Origin: Apostichopus japonicus | Lineage: Eukaryota; Echinodermata; Holothuroidea; Aspidochirotida; Stichopodidae | DNA: 64,000 bases | Reading direction: 5' to 3' | Assembly (NCBI RefSeq): GCF_037975245.1 | Contig: NC_092579.1 | Location: 15,834,178 to 15,898,177 of the forward strand | Shown here: one piece after another, positions 1 through 10,546 of the stretch | Layout of the letters: each line of letters begins with the position of its first letter | Position numbering within the stretch: the first letter of the stretch is position 1 | Program-made: the position numbers and the translations under genes | Notes under the pieces: generated by a model | The model's database searches: none | The model's input: only the letters and a program-made list of their open reading frames with translations | Told to the model about the DNA's origin: nothing

Positions 1-2161
1 TGGAGTAAATTTTTTACATGAAACATTGACTAAAGATGCAAGTAAGAACATAGTAAGCAAAACGATGCTGTATTTTGTCCTATATTTATGTATCTTTCTC
101 TGTTCTGCAATGTAAAATATAATGTACTTTTCGAACACAACAATGTCGTTGTTATTTTTTTAAATAATTGTTACTTCAGTTTTGACCACGGAATCATGTT
201 CTCGGAGATATACAGGTTTGATACATCAAAAGAAGACGTGAAATATTACTCAACTGAATTGATACCGTGATAAACAAGATTTCTTTAGTTGGAAAGTCCC
301 CATTGCGCAATATGTGTTATCTAGCGGTGCACGACCCACTAAGTAAATCGATGAACAATGGTTACCCTTGTTACAGGCAACCTTTGTCTCACTAACGTTC
401 TACAGTACACAATGTTATGAACAATGTTATTTGTGCGTCATTGAGTCGAGCACAACAGCTTCCGAAAAAGGATGTTATTGATTTTTGATTGAACTAACAG
501 CAGTAATCAGGAGAGTTAAAAAAAAAAACATGAGCTGTTTTTAAGTACATAATGCTTAGTCATTACATGGAGTCGTCATGTTGTTTAACACACACATCAT
601 GTAATACGGACACCGGCGGATATTTATCAGAATATGATTGTAGAGGCCTGGAGTATGGAAACTCTTGACTGTTCTCAATTCTGCAAGACTAGTGTTATAT
701 TGACGAGTGAATAAAGACATCAGAATCAATATAACCCAGCATATAAGATATCGTATGTTGGAGGTAGCTCTGATCGGGTAGAGTTATAAGGTGGGTTTCA
801 TATCCAGGAGCAGTTCACGGTTTGCCCACTTTGAAGCGGTCTCCCCTTATCGCAATACCGAAATAAAAACCGGGGAAAATAAAAATTGTTACTGGGATGG
901 CTACCTTACTTGTAGGTTAGGTTAAAGGTCATCAGTTGGTTTTCATGCAAATGTGGCTGCTTAGCATTGTTGAGATATTTGTCTCTTCTAATCCGCTATT
1001 TCATATATTACAAACGTTACTTCATACATGTTATGTCTACATAGCTTTCAAAGGAGGCTACCATGCATGCAATACAATGAATTTCAACGCATATTTGACA
1101 TTGACGTCAAGCTTTGGTAGGTACCATAGGACGATATCACAGTTGATTTGCCTCAGTATGAGTCAACAACAAGTAATTAATCAACTGATTGTTGGCTCAG
1201 TTCGGATTTATCTCTTTATCAAATGTGAACTTCATAGCAGCTTATCTCGACAAATGTGTTAAATCGTATTTTGATAGCAAGAGCAGTAGCGTAGTCACCG
1301 ATGAAGGAGGGGTGTTAGGGCCTCGGTCCCAAGTATCTGTCAGTTCCCGCAAAATTGTATTCAATGAAAAGCTTTGGACTTTCTATGATGTTGGTAACCA
1401 TAAATTCCTCTCATTTTATAATGAGGCGTGTCATAATGATATAATAATATTGTACAACCATCGTTCGATCTGATATGGCTACAAAGTTACAACCCAAAAC
1501 TGCAGTTTTATCATCAATATAGTCGCTATTATAAGTAGGTATTCATAAATAAAATCACAAGGGAAGGTTATATATTAAAGAAGTACAATTGACACTGTAA
1601 ATATCTTACAAACAAATGTACTGTCTACAATAATCTACACCGAAAAGTGAAGTTAAAGATTTTTCAAAAAGAATTAGCTTATAGAAGTGTTGACCAACAA
1701 CATCATCAACAAAAACAATAGAGAACTCTTCAAAAGGAAACACAAACCCAGCCATCATATGTAGCTTAAATGATATAGATAATTGTGATGAACAATTATT
1801 CTGTAGACAGTTAAGCAAACTCTAGATCATTTTGGGGAGATAGGCCTATCCTAGTTTAACAGTGGTTCAATAAAAACTGAAGCCAATTTTTCAAATGGTG
1901 TCTTATAAATAGATGGCGCCGAAAATGAATAGATAGATAAAGACAAGATGAAAAAGAATCTCCGTTGGAGTTTAGTAAGCCTGTTGACTTACATCACGTT
2001 TATTGAAGTAAACTAGTCTGTTCCGCAACTGAAATACATTCCATATTACATCATTTAATTAATGTTGACTTGTACCCATCAAGGCATCTTTGCAAAGTTC
2101 AAGCAAGAATTTGTTCTCATGGTTGTATAGGTTGTGGTATATCATAAAAAATACAATTAAA
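1..2161. other. Left-edge region with no recognised gene
   Basis: Both strands were read for conserved protein motifs and splice-bounded frames; none was recognised. The open frames here are short, with no plausible domain. The sequence is AT-rich with ordinary homopolymer tracts. It could be intergenic or deep intron of a gene lying to the left. Confidence 0.5.
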
Positions 2162-2347
2162 AAGAAGGAGGAGGAGAAGGAGAAGGAGAAGGAGAAGGAG
2201 AAGGAGAAGGAGAAGGAGAAGGAGAAGGAGAAGGAGAAGGAGAAGGAGGAGGAGGAGAAGGAGAAGGAGAAGGAGAAGGAGAAGGAGAAGGAGGAGGAGC
2301 GGAAGGAGAGGGATAGGGAGAAGGAGAAGGAGGAGAAGGAAGGAGGG
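2162..2347. repeat. Polypurine microsatellite, GGAGAA/GAG units
   Basis: About 185 bases of almost uninterrupted purine on the plus strand, made of GGAGAA units with GGAGGA interruptions toward the 3' end. A Lys/Glu-rich open frame across it only reflects the repeat. Long purine mirror repeats of this kind can form triplex DNA; that is general knowledge and is not shown here. Confidence 0.95.
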
Positions 2348-2362
2348 TCAGTTGAAGTTGGT

Positions 2363-2590
2363 AGTCAGAGCCGGATTAACACACATTGGGGAGCTCAATG
2401 ACCATACCTTTGTCCCCTCGCCCAAAACCCCGTCATCACTGAATATATCAAGATTAATAGGAACGACACAAATATAGAAAGTTGGTTCATGTCTAGCCTG
2501 GAAGCATGTTTATGGAGCCCTTTGACTTGACGGACACAGTTCCCTGCATGTCTATTGTATAATATTGGGGGTAATATTATTTTCGACAAA
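2363..2590. repeat. Dispersed-repeat fragment beginning AGAGCCGGATTAAC
   Basis: The stretch starting with AGAGCCGGATTAACACAC directly after the purine repeat looks like the border of a dispersed marine-invertebrate repeat. No coding capacity was seen. The right boundary is a guess. Confidence 0.35.
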
Positions 2591-2744
2591 TGGTAAACTA
2601 GACGGTTTCCTCTTACTGCATATAGTTGTATCCGTTCAATTCGTAAGTATAGTAATAATCAACGATACTTACCGAAATGTTTTTACGAGTCATTTTTTAA
2701 AAATCCAAGTTAACAATTTTCCATATTTCTTTTGAGAACAACAT

Positions 2745-3870
2745 CCGGAGAAAAGAGTCTCAAGTCTTAAATCTCTCTGTGCCAGAAGGCACACAAGTCC
2801 CGGACATCATTCTTCCACTGGGTTCGGTTTGCAGCTGCGTAGCGTACTGAGTTCCGTGTGTTCCAGCCTGCGCAGTTCCGCTCCGCCTCCACCATTCTTC
2901 GCCACGTGGTTTTCGGGTGGCCTCTTTTCCTTCTACCTTCAGGTGTCCATCCGAGGGCCACAGCACAGTCATCGTTTTTGTCTTCAGCACATGGCCGATC
3001 CATTTCCATCTCCGTCTCCTCACCTCCTCGCTGATCTTCTCTGCCCCTGCCATCTCTAGAACTGTCTTATTTGAGACGTGCTGTTGCCATCTGATCTTGT
3101 AAATCCTCCTTAGACACTTGGTCTGGAAGATGTCAAGTTTCTTTTCCTCTCCTTTCGTCAGTTTCCAAGTCTCGCATCTGTAAAGTAGGACTGACAAGAC
3201 AAGGCTCATGAAAAGGGAGGCTTTTGTTTTTCTGCTGATGTCGCTGGCTTGCCAGATGTTTGATAGTCGCTTCATCTGTGCGCTGGCCAAGGCTATTCTC
3301 TTCTTGACATCTGCTATGCCTCCACCGTCCTTTGAAACACTTGCACCAAGATAGGTAAAGCTCTCTACCTCTTCCACTTCATTCACTCTGACCTTCAATT
3401 TGTCATCAGTCTTGCTGTTGGCTTTCATGACTTTGCATTTCTTGCCATTCAGTTTAAGCCCAACTTTGGCTGCATTGTCTTCAAGTTTGGTTGTCTTGTG
3501 CTGAAGGTGATTCATTGTTGAGGATAGAAGGGCGAGATCATCTGCGAAGTCGAGGTCCTCCAGCATGGTTGTGAAGTTCCATTGGATTCCAGTCCTGTCA
3601 CCCTCTACAGTTTTCCTCATGACCCAATCAATTACCACTAGGAAGAGGAAACCTGACATGCAGCAGCCCTGTTTCACTCCCGTCGTCACTGGGAACCAGT
3701 CTGTTGTTTCATTTTCATCGATGACAGAGCACTGGAAGTCCACTCAGTAAAGGGTCTTGACCATATGGATCAGTTTCTGGGGGATTCCATACTGGCGCAT
3801 GATGTTCCAAAGGCTGTCTCGATGTATGGAATCGAAGGCTTTTTCAAATTCGACGGAAAAATGAAAGCTT
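2745..3870 (-). pseudogene. 5'-truncated, broken non-LTR retrotransposon reverse transcriptase
   Basis: On the minus strand this encodes the C-terminal two thirds of a LINE reverse transcriptase. Visible landmarks in order are a KAFDS block near 3,850, a GVKQG block, the catalytic FADD box (in DLDFADDLALLS, near 3,550), a YLGA block near 3,350, and a C-terminal RRRRWKWIGHVL tail near 3,000. Two defects are clear. An in-frame TGA at 3,744-3,746 lies between the KAFDS and GVKQG parts. The reading frame also shifts near 2,960-3,000, after which the expected GWTPEGRRKRGHPKTTWRR tail continues in another frame. Homology stops at about 3,870, so the endonuclease and N-terminal part are missing, as expected of 5'-truncated LINE copies. 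The clade is not assigned. A dead copy. Confidence 0.88.
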
Positions 3871-4255
3871 GGATAATCTATGCATGCAGTTGTTTGCGAC
3901 TCGAGTGATGAATTGTGCTTTACAAAAAAAAGGGCACACTAGTCGAAAATTACAAAAGCACATTTGGACCTGTAACTTTCTTATTATTTGCAACTATACA
4001 GATAAAGCAATACGGGAACTACAATTATACACTGCATTCTTATCATTAGTAAGCAGAAACGTGGCATATTCATCTTCGAAGGGCATATACTTCATTTCAT
4101 TATAATGAGAGACCTACTTTGGATCTAGGCTTTTAGACAATGATATATATAAACAGCTTTTATTGACCTCATACTGCGAATATCTGCCTGGAATATTATC
4201 TGTTTGCACCGGAATTAATTGGCAAAGTTGGAGTCAACAATGGCCGATAGGAATA
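3871..4255. other. Non-coding spacer between LINE and adjacent repeat
   Basis: About 385 bases of AT-rich sequence. One open frame of 78 codons runs through it but has no recognisable motif or splice context. Nothing else seen. Confidence 0.4.
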
Positions 4256-5589
4256 GGCTAGGCATGGGCGGGATTACGGGGGGGCAAGAGGGGGCATTTG
4301 CCCCCCCCCCCCACTTTTTCCCAAATCTTAGTTCACTTTTTTGTCGTTTTTGCAGACAAATGTGCACAACCCTAATCGAAATTATTCCCCCACAACAGCT
4401 CTATCAAATAGGCCTATTTGTTTCGAATCTTAAGTCGAATTTGTGTTTAAGATCGTAACATGTAGCATGCAGAATAACTGGAGATGGAGCTAGCACATGG
4501 TTCGCAGCACAGGTTACGAATCCTGGAGCTAACACACTAGTGATTCAATTCTGCATGTGATGAATCCGCGGCATATGCTACAGTGCTAGCTTCAGGAATT
4601 GATTTTCAACTTTGCTGCTCTACTGAATGCGTTGAATAACTAAATCCAGAGAAACGATTTACGAAAGCCAGATTTGCATATTGGTTATATCAATAATTAA
4701 ATTCAATACACTGACACATGACACCCCCCTCCCCCGTGTCATTCAACAATATGCAATGGCATATGCCGATGTAATTTCTTTACTGCTCGAAATCACCCCT
4801 CCTCGGCTTCAGTGGCGACGGAACCGGTGGACTTGAGGGACTTATCCCCCATAAAAAAGTGGGGGCAGTAAAGGAATGCTCAGCCCCAATATTTGCCAAG
4901 TGCTCCAAGAAGTGGGGACCGCGGGGAGAATTTTGAAGTGGGTGCTGAACATATTCTTGATCGGTCCAGATGCACAATATACTAATAATTTTAGAGGGAA
5001 AGAACTGTCTAGATGCGATTTATTGTTACCAGAGGTGTCATTTTTGCTGATCTAGGATTTCCTTTTTGCTTAAATTTCGACGCGCCGCGCCAACTGATGG
5101 TGGTGCACCGCCTAAATAGTGACGTATAAGCTTCAGTTGTTCATCACCATATAAGTTCTTCTATCCGCCCTCCCTAAATTTACACACGTTCATTAATTGT
5201 TTAGATGCAATTTAAAGCCTATATGGGTGTTAATTTTACCGATCTAAGGGTACCTTTCATCGAAAATTTCGACGCTCCTTGCCAACCGATGATGGCGCTC
5301 CGCTTAGATAGTGACCATATGTTCTACTATCAATCCTCTTCAAATTTTTAAACAATAATTAACTATCTAAATACAAATTGAAGACATGAGATCCATATTT
5401 CAAGGAGGGGTACATGCAGCTTAGAGCACTCGGGAAGTGCCGTTTCCGGCCATCTGGAGGGTTTGTAAAGCCAAAAAATTTCTTGTACGCTCCGCGCCAA
5501 CCGATGGTGGCGCTCCGCTTAGATAGTCTTGCTGACAGGTTTGCCCCCCCCCCCCACTTTCACAACTCAAATCCCGCCCTGAGGCTAGG
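4256..5589. mobile_element. Putative nonautonomous element with short terminal inverted repeats
   Basis: The left end carries GGGCGGGATT (from 4,266) and the right end carries its reverse complement AATCCCGCCC (ending about 5,579). Both ends are followed internally by poly-C tracts of about 12 bases (4,301-4,312 and 5,544-5,555). A 7-base direct repeat GGCTAGG flanks the unit at 4,256-4,262 and 5,583-5,589; it could be a target-site duplication, although three bases intervene on the left. The interior right half holds three degenerate copies of a motif resembling CGCCAACCGATGGTGGCGCT near 5,080, 5,280 and 5,500, about 200-215 bases apart. No transposase is visible, so any mobility would have to be supplied in trans. 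Confidence 0.5.
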
Positions 5590-7200
5590 TGTGTGGTTTA
5601 TATAGCCTGATACAGTGCAATATTATATATTGTGCTAAGCAATATAAATTAACTGTACCTACAAAAATCTCATGAAGACTATCTTTGGAAAACAATCCAG
5701 TTTCAAACTTGGCAGTATTAACTTGAAAATATTTTTTACTACGAGGAAGATATAACTTCTAGCGTGGCTAAGTCGATAGAAATGCAAGTTGCTATGCATT
5801 AATTGCACATCCTTTAAAACAGTTAACCAGCTGTATACGTATGCGATTACGGTGGCTTATCGTAAAAAATGAAATTCCTCGACACCATCTGAAAGTTGTG
5901 ACTGTTAACTCGTAAATTTGAGATAAAAATGTCAAATTTTTCAAATCAAAAGTCAAAAGTTTGAGATAAAAAAAAAGGGAAACCATATGAGACAAGGGTC
6001 GAGAATTTTCTTTCCGATTTCCTTATAAGCTACCGTAGCAATATGTTTTACAGTTCTGGTTTGCGCATAGTTGATAAATTGTATATGACACTCCTTATAT
6101 ATAGTAAAATGTCACCTTCAACATGATGTAATCATTTTTAAGAAATTCACATGACATCATCTATACCGTGATATTTGACGATTCATTATAAAAGGGGAAA
6201 ACTAAGATACCATCAGTGTGCATGTAGTGATATAGTATAACAGGCCTGTAGCAAGGACTTCTGGGTTGGAGGGGGGGGGGGGTGGGGGAGCAACAATCTA
6301 ACACGTGTCGTGTAACTTGTAAAGTTGGTACACATAGACGTGGCACAAATTGGGGGGGGGGTGGATCAGTGCACTGGGTATATAAATAGCCCAAGACGAA
6401 ATAACGTACAGCTTAATGCAGGTTAAATGGCCTTCTTCTGTTTTGACGGAGCAGGGTTCATCTCTAATCAGGGGAAGCACAAATTCAAGAGATGTAGCAT
6501 AGTTTATGCGAAAATAAGTGCAATAGTTTTTCCATCTAATTGTGTTGGAGATTGCCCTCCAGATTGCAAATGTGCTCATTTTGTTATGTCTGGAGAAATA
6601 ACTTCATAAAACGTCTTTTGCATTTCGTCAAATAAATAGAACAAATCAGTATAATATTTGTAAACCTTTAGAGCAAGCTGATTTATTTCATCGCAGTAAT
6701 AGAAACCTCACTGAAAGCAACATAATTTTATTTGTATTGATTTTTTATCATCTCTGTGATACATATCACAAGTTTAAAACAAAAAACAAAACAAAAAACA
6801 CATTTTCCACTAATGCATAAAAAAAATCATTAAAGTTCATAAATCAGTTAATAACAATGCTCTGCACTAGCTGTTGTTCACTCATGTCATTAGAGAATGA
6901 GTGGATAATCCATTTTTCTTGTACTAGATCAAATTATTTCCATCAATTACATTATTCACTGTAAGTTATCAAGAGGGCAATCCAGAGAGTTGCTGATTTC
7001 ATCGCACCGATCAGTCTCTACAATTTTCAGTTTTGCAATTTGATGAATAAACTGACATGGCATGGCTCCACATACTAATGTTCCTACAACCTTTAACAGT
7101 CTGACCAGGTGGTAATTCTTAGAAATGCTTAACCTAAACCCCAGAGGATGTCTTCCCCCTTCCAAGCCCTAAAATACACTTTCGGTTTCAAAGAAAACTA
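5590..7200. other. Intergenic region with poly-G tracts, no gene seen
   Basis: Contains poly-G tracts at 6,271-6,282 and 6,352-6,361 embedded in what looks like a short repeat (about 6,240-6,375). No open frame with recognisable protein character was seen on either strand. Confidence 0.45.
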
Positions 7201-7385
7201 AGAAATAATATCCCGACGAACCACCAGTCTCTAAGCCTATGCCCACCCATTGGCCGGATCCCCCCTCTCTTATAGCATTATGAACACCGACCAATACAGA
7301 CTAAAGCACTTATCTGCAGAAGCAATTTAATCGGGGACGTTTTGATTGGAAGGCGCTGGCGTTAACCACTGAGCTAACACTCCAC
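7200..7385 (-). mobile_element. Degraded tRNA-derived SINE (minus strand)
   Basis: Read on the minus strand, 7,359-7,378 gives TTAGCTCAGTGGTTAACGCC, a good tRNA-type A box as found in the pol III promoter of tRNA-derived SINEs. The B box expected about 35 bases downstream is not well preserved. The following sequence down to about 7,200 has no coding potential. It lies downstream of the ZAR1-like gene. It could be a decayed tRNA pseudogene instead of a SINE. Confidence 0.45.
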
Positions 7386-7703
7386 AATATTGCTGACCTT
7401 AAAGTAAATATAAAATTAATCTCCAACACCCATGAATATCTTGTATCGAAATTGCTAGCGCTCCTTTAGCAGACATCACAAAATCAATCAAACCTTTAAT
7501 ATTTAATCTTGATATGAAACTTCTTGATCAAATCTTGTCCCTTGTCCTCATTACTGTGTGACTGTGTGTATATACATATCAATTATATTTGGCTGTTCAT
7601 AGGCACTTTTTTTAGTAGTATAATAAACAGCTGCTTAAGGCAAGCTATTGAATAAGCTTTTAACGCACAACTTCCTGCCCATATCATATATCCCTTTTGG
7701 TAG

Positions 7704-10422
7704 CTAGTAGTAGCCACTGTTGCAGCTGCCCAGCTCCTTGCACATTTCACACAACTCTTGAGGGTGCGGGGCATTGGGATTACGATCTACGCCACTGTAT
7801 TCCAGGGGTCTCTGTAAAGAAAATGTTCAATGTGTTGTGAAAAGATAGAGTATAGATATTTATCAGATTGAGTTATTGCCCCATCTTTGAATGAGTGAAC
7901 TGAATAAAGTATACATCAAAATAATAAGCAAAGACAGATATTCCTCACATGGATCCCCTGGTCTGACTGGGATTATTTGAACAATGTCATTAGTAAAGAC
8001 GCCCCAGAACCTAACCCTACACCCCCCCCCCCCTCCTCCTTCCCTCCAAAGTTTGAGTCCAAACCTTTGTCCACTCATATTTACAAGAAATGACTTCCCA
8101 CGAATTGGCACTGTTCTTTGATAGGCATCTGTCCTTGTCTCTATTTGATAAATATTCTTGCAACAAAACTTTGCAATAGGTGATAAATGTTGACATGTTA
8201 TTTACCAGATTGTGCTGATATGCTAAGCAGGCTCCAATGTTTGTTCTTCATAGAACAACCTACCCCCTTCCCTGCCCCCTCCCTACCTCCCTCCTTCTCT
8301 CCAAACCTATGTCCACTCATATTTACAAGGATATCACTTCCCATGATTTGGCATTATTCTTAGACATCTGTCCTTGTCTTCACTTGATAAATATTCAGGC
8401 AAACAAAACTTTGCTATAGGTGATAAATGTTGACTTGTTATTTACCAGATTGTGAGGATATACTCTGGCACCACATCTCTTGCACTCTTGATACTTTCCT
8501 TCCCAGCTGAATGCACTCTCCCAGGATTTGTTACAGTCTCCACACTGAAAGTCTCCAAAGCGTCTTTTCTGGGTTTTTTTGTTTGGGAAATAGAATGAGA
8601 GAAGTTATTGTCAAAAAGTTAATAAAAAATGTATACAGTGTATAAACAAAGAAGACTAAAGGCACCAAACAAACTCTGCAAAAAAAATTATGATTAATAG
8701 CACCACTCTGGGGGAGGATAGGGGGGAAGATGGGAAGGGAGATTGATGCTTGAAGTGATAAACAAGGATTGGAACCAGCAGTCTGATCCTCATACCAGAT
8801 TAGGATCAAGGGGGGATCAGACATCACACTCAGTGTTGAAATTGACCAGGGATCAAGTTTGTTCTTTTATTTCCCTTGCTGTTGGTAACATGCTTAATCC
8901 CACATAATAGTAGTAGGCATTCATAGCAGTGCTAGATCACCCAGCTTATAGCAACAATTGTTATGTGCTGTTAAGATAAGATCCATTGTTTGGGGTTCCG
9001 ATACCAAACACAGTGTACCTGGAAGTTGCGAGTGTTAAGTTATCCCCAGATGACAAAATCTAGATGAAATATTTGCTGATCAAATATTCCTTCCAAGAGT
9101 TAAATTCATACTTAAACACTGGATGTTATTTAGGATTTTTAAAGTACCGTACCTTTTCAGCTATATATATTTCATCGAACTCGACAATAATCTGTAATAA
9201 TTTTAAGTTGTAATATTTTTTGCGATTTTGTGAAGTGCAATATTTTTGCGATTTTGTGAAGTGCTTTGAGATCATTCTTCGATGTAAAGTGCTATATAAG
9301 AATAAATTATAATTATTATTTAAATGCACAAATCTCTGAATGACCAATCTGTTAGTCTGGTCCACCAAAAATTCCACCAGACATAATATTCCAAAATTTG
9401 GGAATGAACAATAAAATTTTACTATAAATTTGTGGGACACAAAATTCTTTGTTTAGCTTTGAAACAGAGTTAATAATCTGTCACAGAACTCAGCAGACTT
9501 GCTGTAATATGGAACAGCTAAAGGGTAAATTCAGAATGGTAAATTGGAAATAACATCTGCTTATCTTTCAAGATACAAGAGATATGAAAGCATTAGACTA
9601 AGGGATTCAAATCCTTGTGATTTCAGGGACCCACCCATTGACAATTATCCAACACCCCCACCAAACCCCCTCCCCCCTCCACACACACCCCATCACCACA
9701 ACCAACAAATAAAGGCTTTAAGGTAAATGTTCTTCTTCATTCTATCTGATCTGATGGCACATAAAGAACTAATCATATCTCGTCTGAAATTAAGGAATAA
9801 AAACTGTTTCCCCTTCTTCAAATCTTCAAATCAGTATCGAATCAAAAGCACAAGTCATCATTCTCCCATCCTCCACAATATCAGATGCTCTCTTGAATTG
9901 TTAATTAGCATCCAATAAAAATTACTAGCAAGCCTGATTCGTTAAAAGAAAGACTGAAATGTAAAGGACGAGGGGAGAAAAGTCGGGTAGGGTTTGGGTA
10001 AAAAATTACAAACCAAACCCCAAAATGGAGCCCTGTCTTAATCCCGATACCGATCAGAAGTTTGATTGTAGAGTCATTAAGAACAACTTGTCTTGAAAAT
10101 TCTGTTAGGTACGGTGATATTTTTTGTCTTTCAAACAAACTGATTACAATGCATAAAACAAAAACTGTAAGTTTTGCTAAAGTTCATGCATGAATGCCAA
10201 TTAAGCTTGGGTCATTATCAAAAGGTGAAAGAACATTTTCTGACTGATTAAAAAAAAAAAAAGGTCAAATAAGCAACTGAAATTTTCTGAAACTTACAGA
10301 CTACATTTTACATAAAAGAAAATGCTAACAGAATTATTCCCAACAAAAGATATAAATGACGGAGAGAACTAGTGTAATTAAGAAGCGAAAATATTATTTA
10401 AATTACCTGGCCGCTGTCCATC
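7704..10422 (-). CDS. ZAR1-like (zygote arrest family) CxxC zinc-finger protein, 3 exons
   Basis: Coding exons on the minus strand are 10,408-10,422 (MDSGQ), 8,446-8,568 and 7,704-7,811, all joined in phase 0, giving 81 residues and a TAG stop. The middle exon reads RFGDFQCGDCNKSWESAFSW then a CKRC pair. The last exon contains HPQELCEMCKELGSC. The pattern RFG-x-F-x-C-x2-C, WESA-x2-W, C-x2-C, then H-x4-LC-x2-C resembles the C-terminal zinc-binding region of zygote arrest proteins ZAR1/ZAR1L, which bind maternal mRNAs in oocytes. Compared with vertebrate ZAR1, the protein lacks the long N-terminal region and one internal cysteine cluster. The zinc-finger exons are convincing. The five-codon first exon is inferred from a GTAATT donor, matching phase and a TATA box upstream, and is less certain. 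RNA binding is inferred from the family. Confidence 0.68.
8018..8463. repeat. Tandem duplication of intron sequence with exon end
   Basis: Two copies of about 205 bases, roughly 8,018-8,222 and 8,258-8,463, offset by about 240 bases. They share a pyrimidine-rich start, CCACTCATATTTACAA, TGATAAATGTTGAC and TTATTTACCAGATTGTG. The right copy includes the last codons and splice donor of the ZAR1-like zinc-finger exon. The left copy lies in the following intron and repeats the minus-strand CACAATCTG|GTAAAT donor. A poly-C tract of 12 bases sits at 8,022-8,033. Confidence 0.85.
9211..9321. repeat. 26-base tandem duplication plus SINE-like tail motif
   Basis: The block AATATTTTTTGCGATTTTGT plus GAAGTGC is present twice head to tail (9,212-9,238 and 9,239-9,264). 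It is followed by AAGTGCTATATAAGAATAAA, a tail motif related to that at 26,104-26,190 and, in inverted orientation, at the right edge of the window. It lies in the first intron of the ZAR1-like gene. Confidence 0.7.
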
Positions 10423-10538
10423 GTTTTAGCAAGTTCACTAAATGATTGTGTAAATCGTGCGTTTCTGCAAGATCGTTCCTCTATTGACGAGTTCAGTTTA
10501 ACCAAATGATGTTTGGGCAGAGTGTTGAGCACCATATG

Positions 10539-10546
10539 TATATATA
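10539..10546 (-). promoter_or_regulatory. Possible TATA box of the ZAR1-like gene
   Basis: Minus-strand TATATATA in the context CACAGTATATATACATATGG lies about 117 bases upstream of the proposed ATG at 10,422. That would place a start site near 10,510 and a short 5' leader. TATA-like strings are common in this AT-rich sequence, so this is only suggestive. Confidence 0.35.

Noticed and set aside
936-1473. Two overlapping frames of about 100 codons near the left edge
   Set aside because: Low-complexity, Tyr/Phe/Ile-rich translations typical of AT-rich non-coding DNA; no splice sites or conserved blocks seen.
2090-2401. 103-codon Lys/Glu-rich open frame
   Set aside because: It is produced entirely by the GGAGAA microsatellite, with no flanking conserved residues or splice sites.
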